DNA of 64,000 nt, from contig NZ_AEVT01000074.1 of the NCBI RefSeq assembly GCF_000189275.1, positions 1 to 64,000 of the forward strand, read 5' to 3'. This document shows, piece after piece, positions 18,527 to 26,957 of the stretch. The notes below the pieces were generated by a model, which ran no database searches, was not told the origin of the DNA, and saw only the letters and a program-made list of their open reading frames with translations. The stretch comes from Vibrio sinaloensis DSM 21326. GTDB taxonomy: Bacteria > Pseudomonadota > Gammaproteobacteria > Enterobacterales > Vibrionaceae. A program made the translations under genes and the position numbers. How positions within the stretch are numbered: the first letter of the stretch is position 1; every line of letters starts with the position of its first letter.

Positions 18527-18683
18527 ACTTAATATTCGCTTCTAATGATGTATAAAAAAATAGAGAGTAATACTACCTTATCCCACCAGTGACTCCAAGG
18601 TGTGAGCGACTGTAATACCCTAGTTTTTTCAGGGTTCAGTATCGGCCAGTGGAGTGTTACGATTAGATGCATAAGGAGGACCT

Positions 18684-19757
18684 ATGCGTCAGTTCACTTC
18701 AAAGCAAGATTTTTGTGATTGGTTAAACCAATTTGAGCACTCAAGCCTAGCGCCCGAGTGGGCATCGATACCCAATGTTGTCTCAGTAGCAAGTAATGGA
18801 TTTAAGATTCAGCTGCCCTTTGCTGTCAACCAGCTAGATAAAGATTTGGCTGAGTGGATTTCGTCTCAGCAGGCAAAGAGGGAAGTCGCTGCTTTTCACT
18901 GCGACATTGAAGTTGCACCAAAAGCCTTGCAAACCAACGTGAGCGCAGAGGTTAAAGGGGTAAAAAACATCATCGCGGTGACCTCGGCAAAGGGAGGTGT
19001 GGGAAAATCAACCACATCCGTGAACCTAGCGTTGGCGATCGCACGTTCCGGAGCCAAGGTCGGGTTGCTCGACGCCGATATTTACGGCCCTTCAGTACCT
19101 ATGATGCTAGGGCAGATGAACGCCTCTCCTGAAGTTAGAGAAAACAAGTGGATGCAGCCGATAGCGTGCCATGGTATTTATACCCACTCGATTGGCTACC
19201 TTGTGTCTAAAGATGAAGCGGCCATTTGGCGTGGCCCGATGGCAGCAAAAGCGCTTGCTCAACTGCTGAACGAAACCGAGTGGCCGGAGCTGGACTATTT
19301 GATCATTGATATGCCACCTGGTACCGGTGATATTCAACTGACGCTTGCACAGCAAGTTCCGGTGACCGGTGCGGTTATCGTCACTACGCCTCAAGATTTG
19401 GCTCTAGCGGATGCTCGTAAAGGGGCGGCCATGTTTAACAAAGTCGATGTGCCAGTTGTTGGCTTAGTGGAGAATATGAGTTACCACATCTGCAGTCACT
19501 GTGGTGAAAAAGAGCACATCTTTGGCGCTGGTGGGGCGGAGAAAATGTCCCACGAGTATGGGCTCGATCTGCTGGCTCAAGTGCCGTTGCATATTCACGT
19601 GCGTGAAGATATTGACAAGGGTAAGCCGACGGTCGTGGCAAGGCCGGATTCAGAGCATGCAAGCTGTTACTTAGCAATGGCGGAGTCGATCTGTTCGCGC
19701 TTATACTGGCAGGGTAGGGTTAAGCCTGACGCTATCCAGTTCACTATGATTGAATAG
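18684..19757 (+). CDS. apbC: Iron-sulfur cluster carrier protein ApbC/Mrp
   Basis: This is a Mrp/NBP35-type P-loop ATPase that carries [4Fe-4S] clusters to apoproteins. The 357-residue protein has an N-terminal MIP18-like region of about 90 residues, then the deviant Walker A SAKGGVGKSTTS, switch region DADIYGPSVPMM and DMPPGTGDIQLT. The cluster-binding CxxC (CSHCG) follows in the C-terminal half. A strong ribosome-binding site (AAGGAGG) precedes the ATG at 18684. It is divergently adjacent to metG, as in enterics. Confidence 0.95.
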   Translation: MRQFTSKQDFCDWLNQFEHSSLAPEWASIPNVVSVASNGFKIQLPFAVNQLDKDLAEWISSQQAKREVAAFHCDIEVAPKALQTNVSAEVKGVKNIIAVTSAKGGVGKSTTSVNLALAIARSGAKVGLLDADIYGPSVPMMLGQMNASPEVRENKWMQPIACHGIYTHSIGYLVSKDEAAIWRGPMAAKALAQLLNETEWPELDYLIIDMPPGTGDIQLTLAQQVPVTGAVIVTTPQDLALADARKGAAMFNKVDVPVVGLVENMSYHICSHCGEKEHIFGAGGAEKMSHEYGLDLLAQVPLHIHVREDIDKGKPTVVARPDSEHASCYLAMAESICSRLYWQGRVKPDAIQFTMIE

Positions 19758-19771
19758 CACAACTGCTCGAT

Positions 19772-19798
19772 AATTGGACGCTTTTTCAGCGTCCAATT
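19772..19798 (+). terminator. Terminator of apbC
   Basis: An 11-bp stem (aattggacgct / agcgtccaatt) with a 5-nt loop is followed by T residues, 15 nt after the stop. Confidence 0.85.
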
Positions 19799-19811
19799 TT
19801 GTTCTTATTCT

Positions 19812-19827
19812 TTGTAATCGTTTGCGT
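19812..19827 (-). promoter_or_regulatory. PurR-box-like site upstream of udk
   Basis: On the minus strand ACGCAAACGATTACAA fits the PurR operator consensus ANGCAANCGNTTNCNT at every defined position except the last. It is about 65 bp upstream of a TATAAT (19894-19899) that is the likely udk -10 box. Confidence 0.45.
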
Positions 19828-19870
19828 TTATTTCTTTTATTCCATTTCTTCAATTGAGCCACATCGCGAC

Positions 19871-19899
19871 TGGCAACTGCTGCCCGAACTCCCTATAAT
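19871..19899 (+). promoter_or_regulatory. Probable udk promoter
   Basis: TATAAT at 19894-19899 is a perfect -10 box. The -35 candidate TGGCAA (19871-19876) is weak but lies at the optimal 17-bp spacing. The start would be about 100 nt before the udk ATG. Confidence 0.5.
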
Positions 19900-20001
19900 C
19901 AGGCGGTTTACCTAAAATAGTCCTAATACGCAGAGCTCATGACAGCGAGCACTGCTAGTATTAGCATATGACACCAATCTAATTCATCGGGTGCAAGAAT
20001 A

Positions 20002-20643
20002 ATGTCTGATAATAATCAATGCGTCATCGTCGGTATTGCTGGCGCGTCTGCTTCGGGAAAAAGTTTAATCGCGAGCACTATCTATAACGAACTTCGTGAG
20101 AAAGTGGGCGATCATCAAATTGGTGTGATTACGGAAGATTGCTACTACAACGATCAGGGCCACCTGAGCATGGAAGAGCGTGTAAAAACTAACTACGACC
20201 ACCCGAGCGCGCTTGATCATGATTTATTGTGCGAGCACCTAGAGCAATTAGTTAAAGGTGAAGCAGTAGAAGTTCCAGAGTATAGTTACACTGAACACAC
20301 TCGCACTGATACGACAACGACAATGACACCAAAGAAGGTGATCATTCTTGAAGGTATCTTGCTACTTACTGACCCTCGTCTGCGTGATTTAATGCATGCA
20401 ACGGTATTTATGGATACGCCACTAGATATCTGTCTGCTACGCCGTGTGAAGCGTGACGTGGAAGAGCGTGGCCGTACCATGGACTCTGTACTAAAACAGT
20501 ACCAAGAGACCGTTCGTCCTATGTTTATGCAATTCATTGAGCCTTCTAAACAATATGCCGACATCATTGTTCCTCGTGGCGGTAAAAACCGCATCGCGAT
20601 TGATGTACTAAAAGCGCATATTGCAAAACTTCTGAAAGCATAA
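20002..20643 (+). CDS. udk: Uridine/cytidine kinase
   Basis: Udk phosphorylates uridine and cytidine to UMP and CMP in the pyrimidine salvage pathway. The 213 residues show the P-loop [12 protein letters not shown], the [20 protein letters not shown] segment, [11 protein letters not shown] of the nucleoside site, the ILEGIL strand, [12 protein letters not shown] in the lid and [12 protein letters not shown] near the C-terminus. Length equals E. coli Udk. Upstream are a TATAAT promoter and a PurR-like box; a terminator follows. With udp and nupC it forms the nucleoside-handling genes of this window, though they are not linked. Confidence 0.97.
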   Translation: MSDNNQCVIVGIAGASASGKSLIASTIYNELREKVGDHQIGVITEDCYYNDQGHLSMEERVKTNYDHPSALDHDLLCEHLEQLVKGEAVEVPEYSYTEHTRTDTTTTMTPKKVIILEGILLLTDPRLRDLMHATVFMDTPLDICLLRRVKRDVEERGRTMDSVLKQYQETVRPMFMQFIEPSKQYADIIVPRGGKNRIAIDVLKAHIAKLLKA

Positions 20644-20681
20644 TCGCTTAGCTAGCTCTAAAGCTTTATTTTTTATCAGAT

Positions 20682-20704
20682 AAGTGGCACTTTAGGTGCC
20701 ACTT
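20682..20704 (+). terminator. Terminator of udk
   Basis: A 9-bp stem (aagtggcac / gtgccactt) with a 5-nt loop is followed by TCTCTTTT. Confidence 0.75.
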
Positions 20705-20801
20705 TCTCTTTTATGGTCCACAGAAAGTTTGAGTGATCATTTATACTTGGAAGCAGCGGAGTAACAGCGAAACGCTCATTCACCAAACAAGGATAATTCT
20801 A

Positions 20802-22922
20802 ATGAAGAAACTGTTCCTCTTTGTGGCGATTCCTATCGTTGCAATTTTAGGTGCCATTTTGGCCCTCGTCTTGTTAGTTAACCCAAATCAGTTTAAACCT
20901 ATGATTGTCGAGCAAGCTAAGCTTCAAACGGGCTTAGATTTGGCGATAGAAGGCGACATCGGTTGGAAATTTTTCCCATCTATCGGCTTTGAGCTAGGCC
21001 AGACTGAACTGCGTAACCCAGAAGGCTTCAGCCAACTCAATATGTTGAAAGTTGACTCAGCGATGATTGAAGTGTCCGTTACGCCACTGTTTAGTAAGCA
21101 GCTTGAGATCGGTAACATAGTGCTTGATGGTGCGCAAGTTTCGATCGAAACACTAAAAGATGGTCGTAAAAATATTGATGCGTTGACTAAAGCGCAAAGT
21201 GCGCAAGCGGAGCAGCCTCAAGCACAGCAAGAGACTGCACCTGCCAATTCAGAGCCGAAAGCGGATGACTCTTCACCGGCAGCGGAGTGGACAATTCACC
21301 TTGCTGGTGTCTCTATTTCAAATGCTGCTGTAGATGTTCAAGATCTCCAAGCGGGCAGCTTCACTAAACTGTACGACGTCAATTTATCTCTCTCTGAATT
21401 CGAGTTTAATCGTTGGGTTAGTGCGGACTTTGGCGCGAAAGGTGAGTTGAATCAGCAAAAATTCGCCACACAAGGTCACGCTGAGTTCAATTTGGCTAAA
21501 GGTTTCGCGGAGTTTGCTTTGCGTAACATTGAGTTGGATAGTAGCTTCAGTGATCCGAGCACACAGATGGATAGCATTAAGCTGTCGCTGGACACCTTTG
21601 AATTCGATAAAGCCAATCAGCTCAGCTATGCCCTAAAAGGAAAAGCGGCGGAACTGGCAATCGATATGAAGGGTTCTGCTTCACTCACAGTGGACAAAGT
21701 GATTTCTAAGCTAGAGATGAGCGCGCTTACATTGGATGCCAACTTAGAGGGTGATAGTTTGCCACAGTCACCAATGAAGGTTGATATGGCATCAGATCTG
21801 ACGTTCGACCTCACTAAGAGCCATTTGAGCTTTGTATTACAGTCACTCACCGCGAACGCTTTGGCGTTTGATGGTAAAGCGGATATTACCCTGGCTGATA
21901 TTCCAAAAGTGCGTTTCTCTTTACACAGCCCAAATATCGACTTAGATGAATTTTTAGGTTTGAAGCAAGCTTCTGCGAAACCAGCTGAATCGGACCAGAC
22001 CGCACCTCAAGAGTCAAGTAAGCCAGCAAGTGTAGAAAAAGAAGTGGAGCCTGACTTGAGCGCTCTGAAAACGCTCGATGTGCAAGGCAAGGTCACCATT
22101 GATAAGTTCAAAGCGAACAATGCTCATATGCAAGAAGTGAAGGCGAGCTTCCTGATTAATCGTGGTATTGCAGAGCTAACGTCTTTCAGCTCGAAACTTT
22201 ATCAAGGTACCATCAGTGCCACTGCAAAGCTTGATGGTCGCAAGTCACCGGCTAGTTACACCGTCCAAAAGCGAATCAAGAACGTGCATGTTCAGCCACT
22301 ACTTAAAGATGTGGCTGATAATGACCAGCTTGAAGGGACTGGTACCATCAATGTAGACCTTAAAGGTAAGAGCTTAACGCCAACAGGTATTCAAAGTAAC
22401 TTAGTGGGTACCGTAGCGATTAACTTTGCTGATGGTGCGGTAAACGGCATTAACGTAGCCAAGTTGATTCGTGAAAATTATGCACGATTCAAAGGTCAAA
22501 AGCTTGAGGAAGAAGACAGCGTACAAAAAACTGACTTCAGTGCTATGACAGCGACACTTAAGTTAAACAAAGGAAATGTTTCTACCAACGACCTAAGCAT
22601 GCAATCGCCGCTGCTGCGCATTCGTGGTAAAGGGGATGCGAACTACATTAAACAGACGGTTGATTTTACGATCAGTACATCGATTGTCGGTTCACTGGAA
22701 GGTCAAGGTGGTAAAGATATTGATGATCTAAGAGATATCACTATTCCGATTAACATTTCTGGTGAGTGGTCAAAGCCTAAGTACAAACTTGTGTTTGATG
22801 ATGTGCTTAAGCAAAAAGCGGAAAAAGAGATTGACCGTGGCGTTGAGAAACTGACCGACAAAATTAAAGATGAAGAGACCAAAGAAGCGGTAAACAGCTT
22901 AATCAAAGGTTTATTTAACTAG
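20802..22922 (+). CDS. asmA: AsmA-family outer-membrane biogenesis protein
   Basis: AsmA-like proteins are inner-membrane-anchored periplasmic bridge proteins linked to lipid transport and outer-membrane assembly. The 706-residue protein starts with a single membrane anchor (MKKLFLFVAIPIVAILGAIL). It continues with the AsmA N-terminal signature (NPNQFKPMIVEQAKLQTGLDL, IGWKFFPSIGFELG). Two low-complexity Glu/Ala/Ser linkers appear at about residues 140-165 and 395-425, and the C-terminal AsmA_2 region follows (LRIRGKGDANYIKQTVDF). The ATG at 20802 is preceded by AAGGATAATTCTA; the longer frame from 20733 has no ribosome-binding site and would bury the membrane anchor. Confidence 0.9.
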   Translation: MKKLFLFVAIPIVAILGAILALVLLVNPNQFKPMIVEQAKLQTGLDLAIEGDIGWKFFPSIGFELGQTELRNPEGFSQLNMLKVDSAMIEVSVTPLFSKQLEIGNIVLDGAQVSIETLKDGRKNIDALTKAQSAQAEQPQAQQETAPANSEPKADDSSPAAEWTIHLAGVSISNAAVDVQDLQAGSFTKLYDVNLSLSEFEFNRWVSADFGAKGELNQQKFATQGHAEFNLAKGFAEFALRNIELDSSFSDPSTQMDSIKLSLDTFEFDKANQLSYALKGKAAELAIDMKGSASLTVDKVISKLEMSALTLDANLEGDSLPQSPMKVDMASDLTFDLTKSHLSFVLQSLTANALAFDGKADITLADIPKVRFSLHSPNIDLDEFLGLKQASAKPAESDQTAPQESSKPASVEKEVEPDLSALKTLDVQGKVTIDKFKANNAHMQEVKASFLINRGIAELTSFSSKLYQGTISATAKLDGRKSPASYTVQKRIKNVHVQPLLKDVADNDQLEGTGTINVDLKGKSLTPTGIQSNLVGTVAINFADGAVNGINVAKLIRENYARFKGQKLEEEDSVQKTDFSAMTATLKLNKGNVSTNDLSMQSPLLRIRGKGDANYIKQTVDFTISTSIVGSLEGQGGKDIDDLRDITIPINISGEWSKPKYKLVFDDVLKQKAEKEIDRGVEKLTDKIKDEETKEAVNSLIKGLFN

Positions 22923-22934
22923 GCATCTAGAAAT

Positions 22935-22966
22935 AAAAAATGGCGCTCAAATGAGCGCCATTTTTT
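22935..22966. terminator. Bidirectional terminator between asmA and cobO
   Basis: A stem aaaaaatggcgctca / tgagcgccatttttt with a minimal loop lies between two convergent genes, with an A run on one side and a T run on the other. Confidence 0.88.
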
Positions 22967-22978
22967 TGTTTATATTCT

Positions 22979-23584
22979 CTACCAATCGACCCCTTTGAGG
23001 GCTTTAACGCCAGATTCAAACGCGTGCTTAACGTTCTTCACTTCAGATACCGTATCGGCCATTTCAATCAAAGTACGGTGAGCTCCACGGCCTGTAATGA
23101 CGACAGATTGCATCTTGGGGCGGTTATTCAGCGCTTCAACAACCTCATCAAGATCAATGTAACCGTAGCTGACCATGTAGGTCAGTTCGTCAAACAACAC
23201 CACATCTATCGAGTCATCTTGCAGCATGCGCTTACATTCTTGCCAAACAATCTGCGCCGCTTCAGTATCCGCGGTTTTATTCTGGGTTTCCCAAGTAAAT
23301 CCAGTTGCCATGACTTGGAACTCGACGCCTAACGTTTCCAAAAGGTTGCGCTCACCGTTGTCCCAGGTTCCTTTAATAAACTGGGCAACTGAACACTTCA
23401 GCCCATGGCCGACTGCGCGGGCAACGGTGCCAAACCCTGATGTTGATTTACCTTTCCCGTTACCAGTGATAATCAGTAGCAAGCCTTTTTCTTCCTGAGC
23501 AGCCGCGACTTTTGCGTCTACTTGCTCTTTCACTTTTTGCTGTCTCGCTTTGTGACGGGCTTCTTTATTGCTTTCGGAGCTCAT
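22979..23584 (-). CDS. cobO: Corrinoid adenosyltransferase (CobA/BtuR/CobO family)
   Basis: This enzyme transfers the adenosyl group of ATP to cob(I)alamin to make adenosylcobalamin. The 201-residue sequence contains the P-loop GNGKGKSTSGFGT, the VAQFIKGTWDNGERN segment, the FDELTYMVSYGY strand and TGRGAH near the C-terminus, all typical of the BtuR/CobO family. There is a charged helical N-terminus (SNKEARHKARQQKVKEQVDA). A good ribosome-binding site (AAAGGAT) precedes the ATG. No other cobalamin genes are in the window, which suggests salvage. Confidence 0.93.
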   Translation of the reverse strand: MSSESNKEARHKARQQKVKEQVDAKVAAAQEEKGLLLIITGNGKGKSTSGFGTVARAVGHGLKCSVAQFIKGTWDNGERNLLETLGVEFQVMATGFTWETQNKTADTEAAQIVWQECKRMLQDDSIDVVLFDELTYMVSYGYIDLDEVVEALNNRPKMQSVVITGRGAHRTLIEMADTVSEVKNVKHAFESGVKALKGVDW

Positions 23585-23690
23585 GGTAAATCCTTTTTTA
23601 ATTCATCTATCTGTCGCTATCATAGCGCATCAAGTCATTGGCAAACACCTTACAATTTTATGGGTAATGTTAGCTATAGGGGAAGTTTTG

Positions 23691-24143
23691 ATGGTAAAGA
23701 AAGTACTTGTCGTTTGTATGGGCAACATCTGCCGTTCTCCAACCGGTGAAGCGATATTACGGGCAAAAGCAAAGCAGCGAGACATAGCGCTGACGGTTGA
23801 TTCAGCAGGCACCATTGGTTATCACCAAGGTAACCCTCCTGATTCACGCTCGAGAGCCGCTGGTGAAAAAAGGGGATATTCATTTAAAGGTATTCGCTCT
23901 CGCAAAGTTGTCGCTGCCGATTTTGATGAGTTTGACCTGATTTTAGCGGCAGATAACGCCAACCTAGACGATTTGAGGGCGCAATGTCCAGAACATCAAC
24001 GACACAAGCTGAGATTGTTCTTGAGCTTTGGGGATTCTAATTATGACGAAATACCTGACCCCTATTACGGAGGAGATCAAGGGTTTGAACTGGTACTCGA
24101 TCTGATAGAAGAAGCAAGCGAAGCTATTTTGCAGCAGCTTTAA
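23691..24143 (+). CDS. Low-molecular-weight protein-tyrosine phosphatase
   Basis: This 150-residue LMW-PTP has the catalytic P-loop CMGNICRSP (C-x5-R-S), with Cys at residue 9, and the general-acid Asp in EIPDPYYGGDQGFE. GYSFKGIRSRKV follows the P-loop region as in the family. The ATG at 23691 is preceded by AGGGGAAG and gives the standard family length; the frame extends 5' to 23568 but that part overlaps the cobO promoter region and lacks family similarity. No capsule or exopolysaccharide kinase is nearby, so it is not the usual Wzb-type context. Confidence 0.9.
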   Translation: MVKKVLVVCMGNICRSPTGEAILRAKAKQRDIALTVDSAGTIGYHQGNPPDSRSRAAGEKRGYSFKGIRSRKVVAADFDEFDLILAADNANLDDLRAQCPEHQRHKLRLFLSFGDSNYDEIPDPYYGGDQGFELVLDLIEEASEAILQQL

Positions 24144-24146
24144 CCT

Positions 24147-24809
24147 TTATGCGGCCATGACTCGGCCGCTAAAGTAATCATTCGATACAATGTACTCGGT
24201 ATTACGGATAAGCTCATCCTGAATTTCAGCCCAATGCATCGAATCATGTTCGACCGCAGGCACCACACCGCCAACACGAATATTAAATGGGGTTAATTGC
24301 TTTGCCCAACTCTGGGTGAAGCCAGCAACCATAGAGGTTGCGTTATCAAAACCAGAGAGGTCTTGATAATCGTGATGTGAAATGACATTGACGATGACTC
24401 CATTTTTCTTCTCTTCTCGCATCCGTTCGGCCGTCGCTTGACCAAAAGTAAAAAGGGTCGCTGCCATTAATGACAATCGTTGAGTAAATACCGCGCTAGC
24501 GGAGTGATCAAAGATATTAGGCATAGCTTGCACTGTGATGGCGTTGATCAGCACGTCAGGGGAACGACGTATTTCTTGATCAATGAAATCGAACAGAGCT
24601 TGGGTAGAGTCCATGGAGTGATCGGGGATGGCGAATTGGTAGATACTTTGCGAGATGTCACAGCATTGCTGATAAGCCTCACTTAATTGGGCGGAGGCTT
24701 TATCGCACAATATGACCGTGGCTCCAAGCGACGCAAAGTGTCGAGCCATTGTGCTGCCTAGCTGAGTGCCAGCTGACGTCACTAAAACCACCGAACTGTT
24801 TATATTCAT
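24147..24809 (-). CDS. SDR-fold protein with substituted catalytic residues
   Basis: The 220 residues follow the short-chain dehydrogenase/reductase fold: a Gly motif near the N-terminus (VLVTSAGTQLGSTMARHF), the strand-4 NA pair (DVLINAITVQ), the strand-5 Ser (VNVISHHD), and a helix aligned with the active-site helix (VAGFTQSWAKQL). Where the family has Tyr-x3-Lys, this protein has Phe154 and Thr158 (GFDNATSM). It may therefore be a non-enzymatic nucleotide-binding or partner protein. The start is the third in-frame Met, 7 nt after AAGGGG; the first two Met codons are too close to or upstream of that site. Confidence 0.75.
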   Translation of the reverse strand: MNINSSVVLVTSAGTQLGSTMARHFASLGATVILCDKASAQLSEAYQQCCDISQSIYQFAIPDHSMDSTQALFDFIDQEIRRSPDVLINAITVQAMPNIFDHSASAVFTQRLSLMAATLFTFGQATAERMREEKKNGVIVNVISHHDYQDLSGFDNATSMVAGFTQSWAKQLTPFNIRVGGVVPAVEHDSMHWAEIQDELIRNTEYIVSNDYFSGRVMAA

Positions 24810-25018
24810 TGGCATTCCCCTTATGACCAATCAACGCAAAGTTGTCCACATAGCATGGTAGATTAGCTGTGACTTATGTGTGAATAAGCTCAAATTAATC
24901 CATCACATCATCCAGTAATACGCGTTTCTTTGCGGTCTTTCACACTAAAGGGGAGGTTTAATGAATCTGTAAGAAATTTAAGACAGCAAGTTTGTGATCT
25001 GACTAGAAAAGCGTTGCA

Positions 25019-25522
25019 CTAAGCTTGTGCAGATATCTGGAAATTACGCTGTGCAGTGACAAGTTGTGTGTACAAATCAGCAGGCATTAGTGCTTTAGGC
25101 TCTTTTTCGGCCAGTTTGCGACGTTGATGCCCTGATAAGTTATGGTACAGCTCCTCTGGAAGATCGTGGGTAGCTTCTGGCATATAGGAGAGTGCATCCG
25201 GTTTAAGATAGTGACTCAGTTTTGCACTTGGCAGACCAGAGCTGTGAAACAGTTCAGCTTGTGATGCGGATATTTCGTAAGAGCTTTGATCAGAACGAAG
25301 TGGTTGCGGAGCCGGCAGTTCAAATCGCTTACGAAGCATCTGTTCGCTAGAGTCAAGCTGTTCGACTTTCTCCACTGGGGTGTTATCTCGGACGTCATCA
25401 GAGAACATCGACAAGATAAGCGCAAAATCAGCACGACGACCTTCGTGGACAGCATGGTTGATACCCGTGCCGAACTGAAGTTCGTTGATAATGCTCGCTT
25501 TGTCTAAAGTATGGATTTGCAT
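25019..25522 (-). CDS. VC2046/SO_3500 family protein, function unknown
   Basis: This is a 167-residue soluble protein. The N-terminal segment LQFGTGINHAVHEGRRADFALILSM and the C-terminal DLPEELYHNLSGHQRRKLAEKE are recalled as features of the VC2046/SO_3500 family, found in Vibrio and Shewanella next to sodB. No membrane segment or enzymatic motif is visible. The gene ends 4 kb before topB and lies just downstream of sodB's terminator on the same strand. A clear ribosome-binding site (GAGGG) precedes the ATG. Function is unknown. Confidence 0.75.
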   Translation of the reverse strand: MQIHTLDKASIINELQFGTGINHAVHEGRRADFALILSMFSDDVRDNTPVEKVEQLDSSEQMLRKRFELPAPQPLRSDQSSYEISASQAELFHSSGLPSAKLSHYLKPDALSYMPEATHDLPEELYHNLSGHQRRKLAEKEPKALMPADLYTQLVTAQRNFQISAQA

Positions 25523-25594
25523 ACATGCCCTCGTCTGATGCTTTTATAGCGACGACAAGCAGTGAAACTTTAGTGAAATTACTGATGGAAAAGA

Positions 25595-25621
25595 AAAAAG
25601 CCAGCTAAATGCTGGCTTTTT
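25595..25621 (-). terminator. Terminator of sodB
   Basis: An 11-bp stem (aaaaagccagc / gctggcttttt) with a 5-nt loop and a U-rich tail on the minus strand lies 35 nt after the sodB stop. Confidence 0.85.
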
Positions 25622-25655
25622 AAGCGACTAAATTCCAAATCCAAAGGGGAAAGGA

Positions 25656-26240
25656 TTATTTTGCTAGGTTCTCTGCAACGAAGTCCCAGTTAACTAGCGC
25701 CCAGAACGCGTTCATGTAATCTGGACGAACGTTACGGAAATCGATGTAGTACGCGTGTTCCCATAGGTCAACAGTTAGAAGTGGTGTAGTACCTTCTTCT
25801 GTTAGAGGAGTTGCAGCGTTAGACGTGTTAACGATTTCTAGAGAGCCATCAGCTTTCTTAACAAGCCAAGTCCAAGATGAACCGAAGTTGTTGATCGCAG
25901 AGTCAGTGAATTTTGCTTTGAACTCTTCGAAAGAACCGAATGCTGCGTTAATTGCTTCAGCAACTGCACCTGTTGGCTCACCACCAGCGTTTGGCGCTAG
26001 ACAGTGCCAGTAGAACGTGTGGTTCCAGATTTGTGCTGCGTTGTTGAATACGCCACCAGTAGAAGTCTTGATGATGTCTTCTAGAGATTTACCTTCAAAC
26101 TCAGTACCAGGGATTAGGCCGTTAAGCTTAACAACGTAAGTGTTGTGGTGTTTACCGTGGTGGAAATCTAGAGTCTCAGCTGAGATATGTGGTTCTAGTG
26201 CGTCTTTTGCGTAAGGAAGAGCTGGTAGTTCAAATGCCAT
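25656..26240 (-). CDS. sodB: Iron superoxide dismutase
   Basis: This cytoplasmic enzyme disproportionates superoxide to oxygen and peroxide. The 194 residues start AFELPALPYAKDALEPHIS after Met, essentially the E. coli SodB N-terminus. They include the metal ligands in LDFHHGKHHNTYV, WNHTFYWHC and the C-terminal VDLWEHAYYIDF (Asp and His). The Gln/Gly pattern (FGSSWTWLV) fits the iron form. The ATG at 26240 follows GGAGAATCGAGCA; the longer reading frame would add five residues. grxD is divergent. In enterics sodB is under Fur/RyhB control; no such site was evaluated here. Confidence 0.97.
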   Translation of the reverse strand: MAFELPALPYAKDALEPHISAETLDFHHGKHHNTYVVKLNGLIPGTEFEGKSLEDIIKTSTGGVFNNAAQIWNHTFYWHCLAPNAGGEPTGAVAEAINAAFGSFEEFKAKFTDSAINNFGSSWTWLVKKADGSLEIVNTSNAATPLTEEGTTPLLTVDLWEHAYYIDFRNVRPDYMNAFWALVNWDFVAENLAK

Positions 26241-26511
26241 TGCTCGATTCTCCATTAGTGTGAAAGAGTAAGAACCCTTTCGATTGCTTCCAATAGTAGT
26301 TGTTATTCGTAATCTAGTGGAAATAGATCACGGTCATTATGCTGACTTGGGCTCTAGTGTAGCAATTTTTTGTGTTATTAAAAGCTTAGCTCTGCAATTT
26401 CTATATGAAATTTCATTATGGTCTAAAACCCCAAATAGATTAGGCTTTTTATTCTCTGCCAATGGTTTAGAATGTCGAGATAACTTGCAGTAACTCCATT
26501 AAGAGGAAGCA

Positions 26512-26850
26512 ATGGAAACTATCGACAAAATCAAACAGCAGATTGCTGAAAACACTATCCTTCTGTACATGAAGGGTTCACCAAAGCTCCCTAGCTGTGG
26601 TTTTTCTTCTCAAGCTGCTCAAGCACTTATGGCTTGCGGTGAGAAGTTTGCATACGTAGACATTCTACAAAACCCAGATATTCGTGCTGAGCTACCAGCT
26701 TACGCACAATGGCCGACTTTCCCTCAACTATGGGTAGAAGGCGAGCTGATCGGCGGTTGTGACATCATCATTGAGATGTTCCAAAAAGGCGAGCTACAGC
26801 CACTAATCAAAGAAGCAGCAGCACGTGCTGAAGGCAGCGAAGAAGCTTAA
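26512..26850 (+). CDS. grxD: Monothiol glutaredoxin (Grx4 type)
   Basis: This CGFS-type monothiol glutaredoxin is involved in Fe-S cluster storage and delivery, usually with BolA. The 112 residues carry KGSPKLPSCGFSSQAAQAL with the CGFS active site, the cis-Pro region (WPTFPQLWVEGELIGG) and GGCDI, as in E. coli GrxD. The ribosome-binding site GAGGAAGC precedes the ATG. It is divergent from sodB and followed by a strong terminator. Confidence 0.96.
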   Translation: METIDKIKQQIAENTILLYMKGSPKLPSCGFSSQAAQALMACGEKFAYVDILQNPDIRAELPAYAQWPTFPQLWVEGELIGGCDIIIEMFQKGELQPLIKEAAARAEGSEEA

Positions 26851-26902
26851 TTCTGCTACTCTGCTAGTTAATACTGTTTAAATTTACAGTTTTTCTTGAT
26901 TT

Positions 26903-26935
26903 ATAAGGGCCACATTTTAATAATGTGGCCCTTAT
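26903..26935 (+). terminator. Terminator of grxD
   Basis: A 14-bp stem (ataagggccacatt / aatgtggcccttat) with a 5-nt loop lies 22 nt before the topB start. topB therefore begins almost directly after a transcription stop and needs its own promoter or readthrough. Confidence 0.8.
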
Positions 26936-26957
26936 TGTATCTATCTGAAATGTACTT

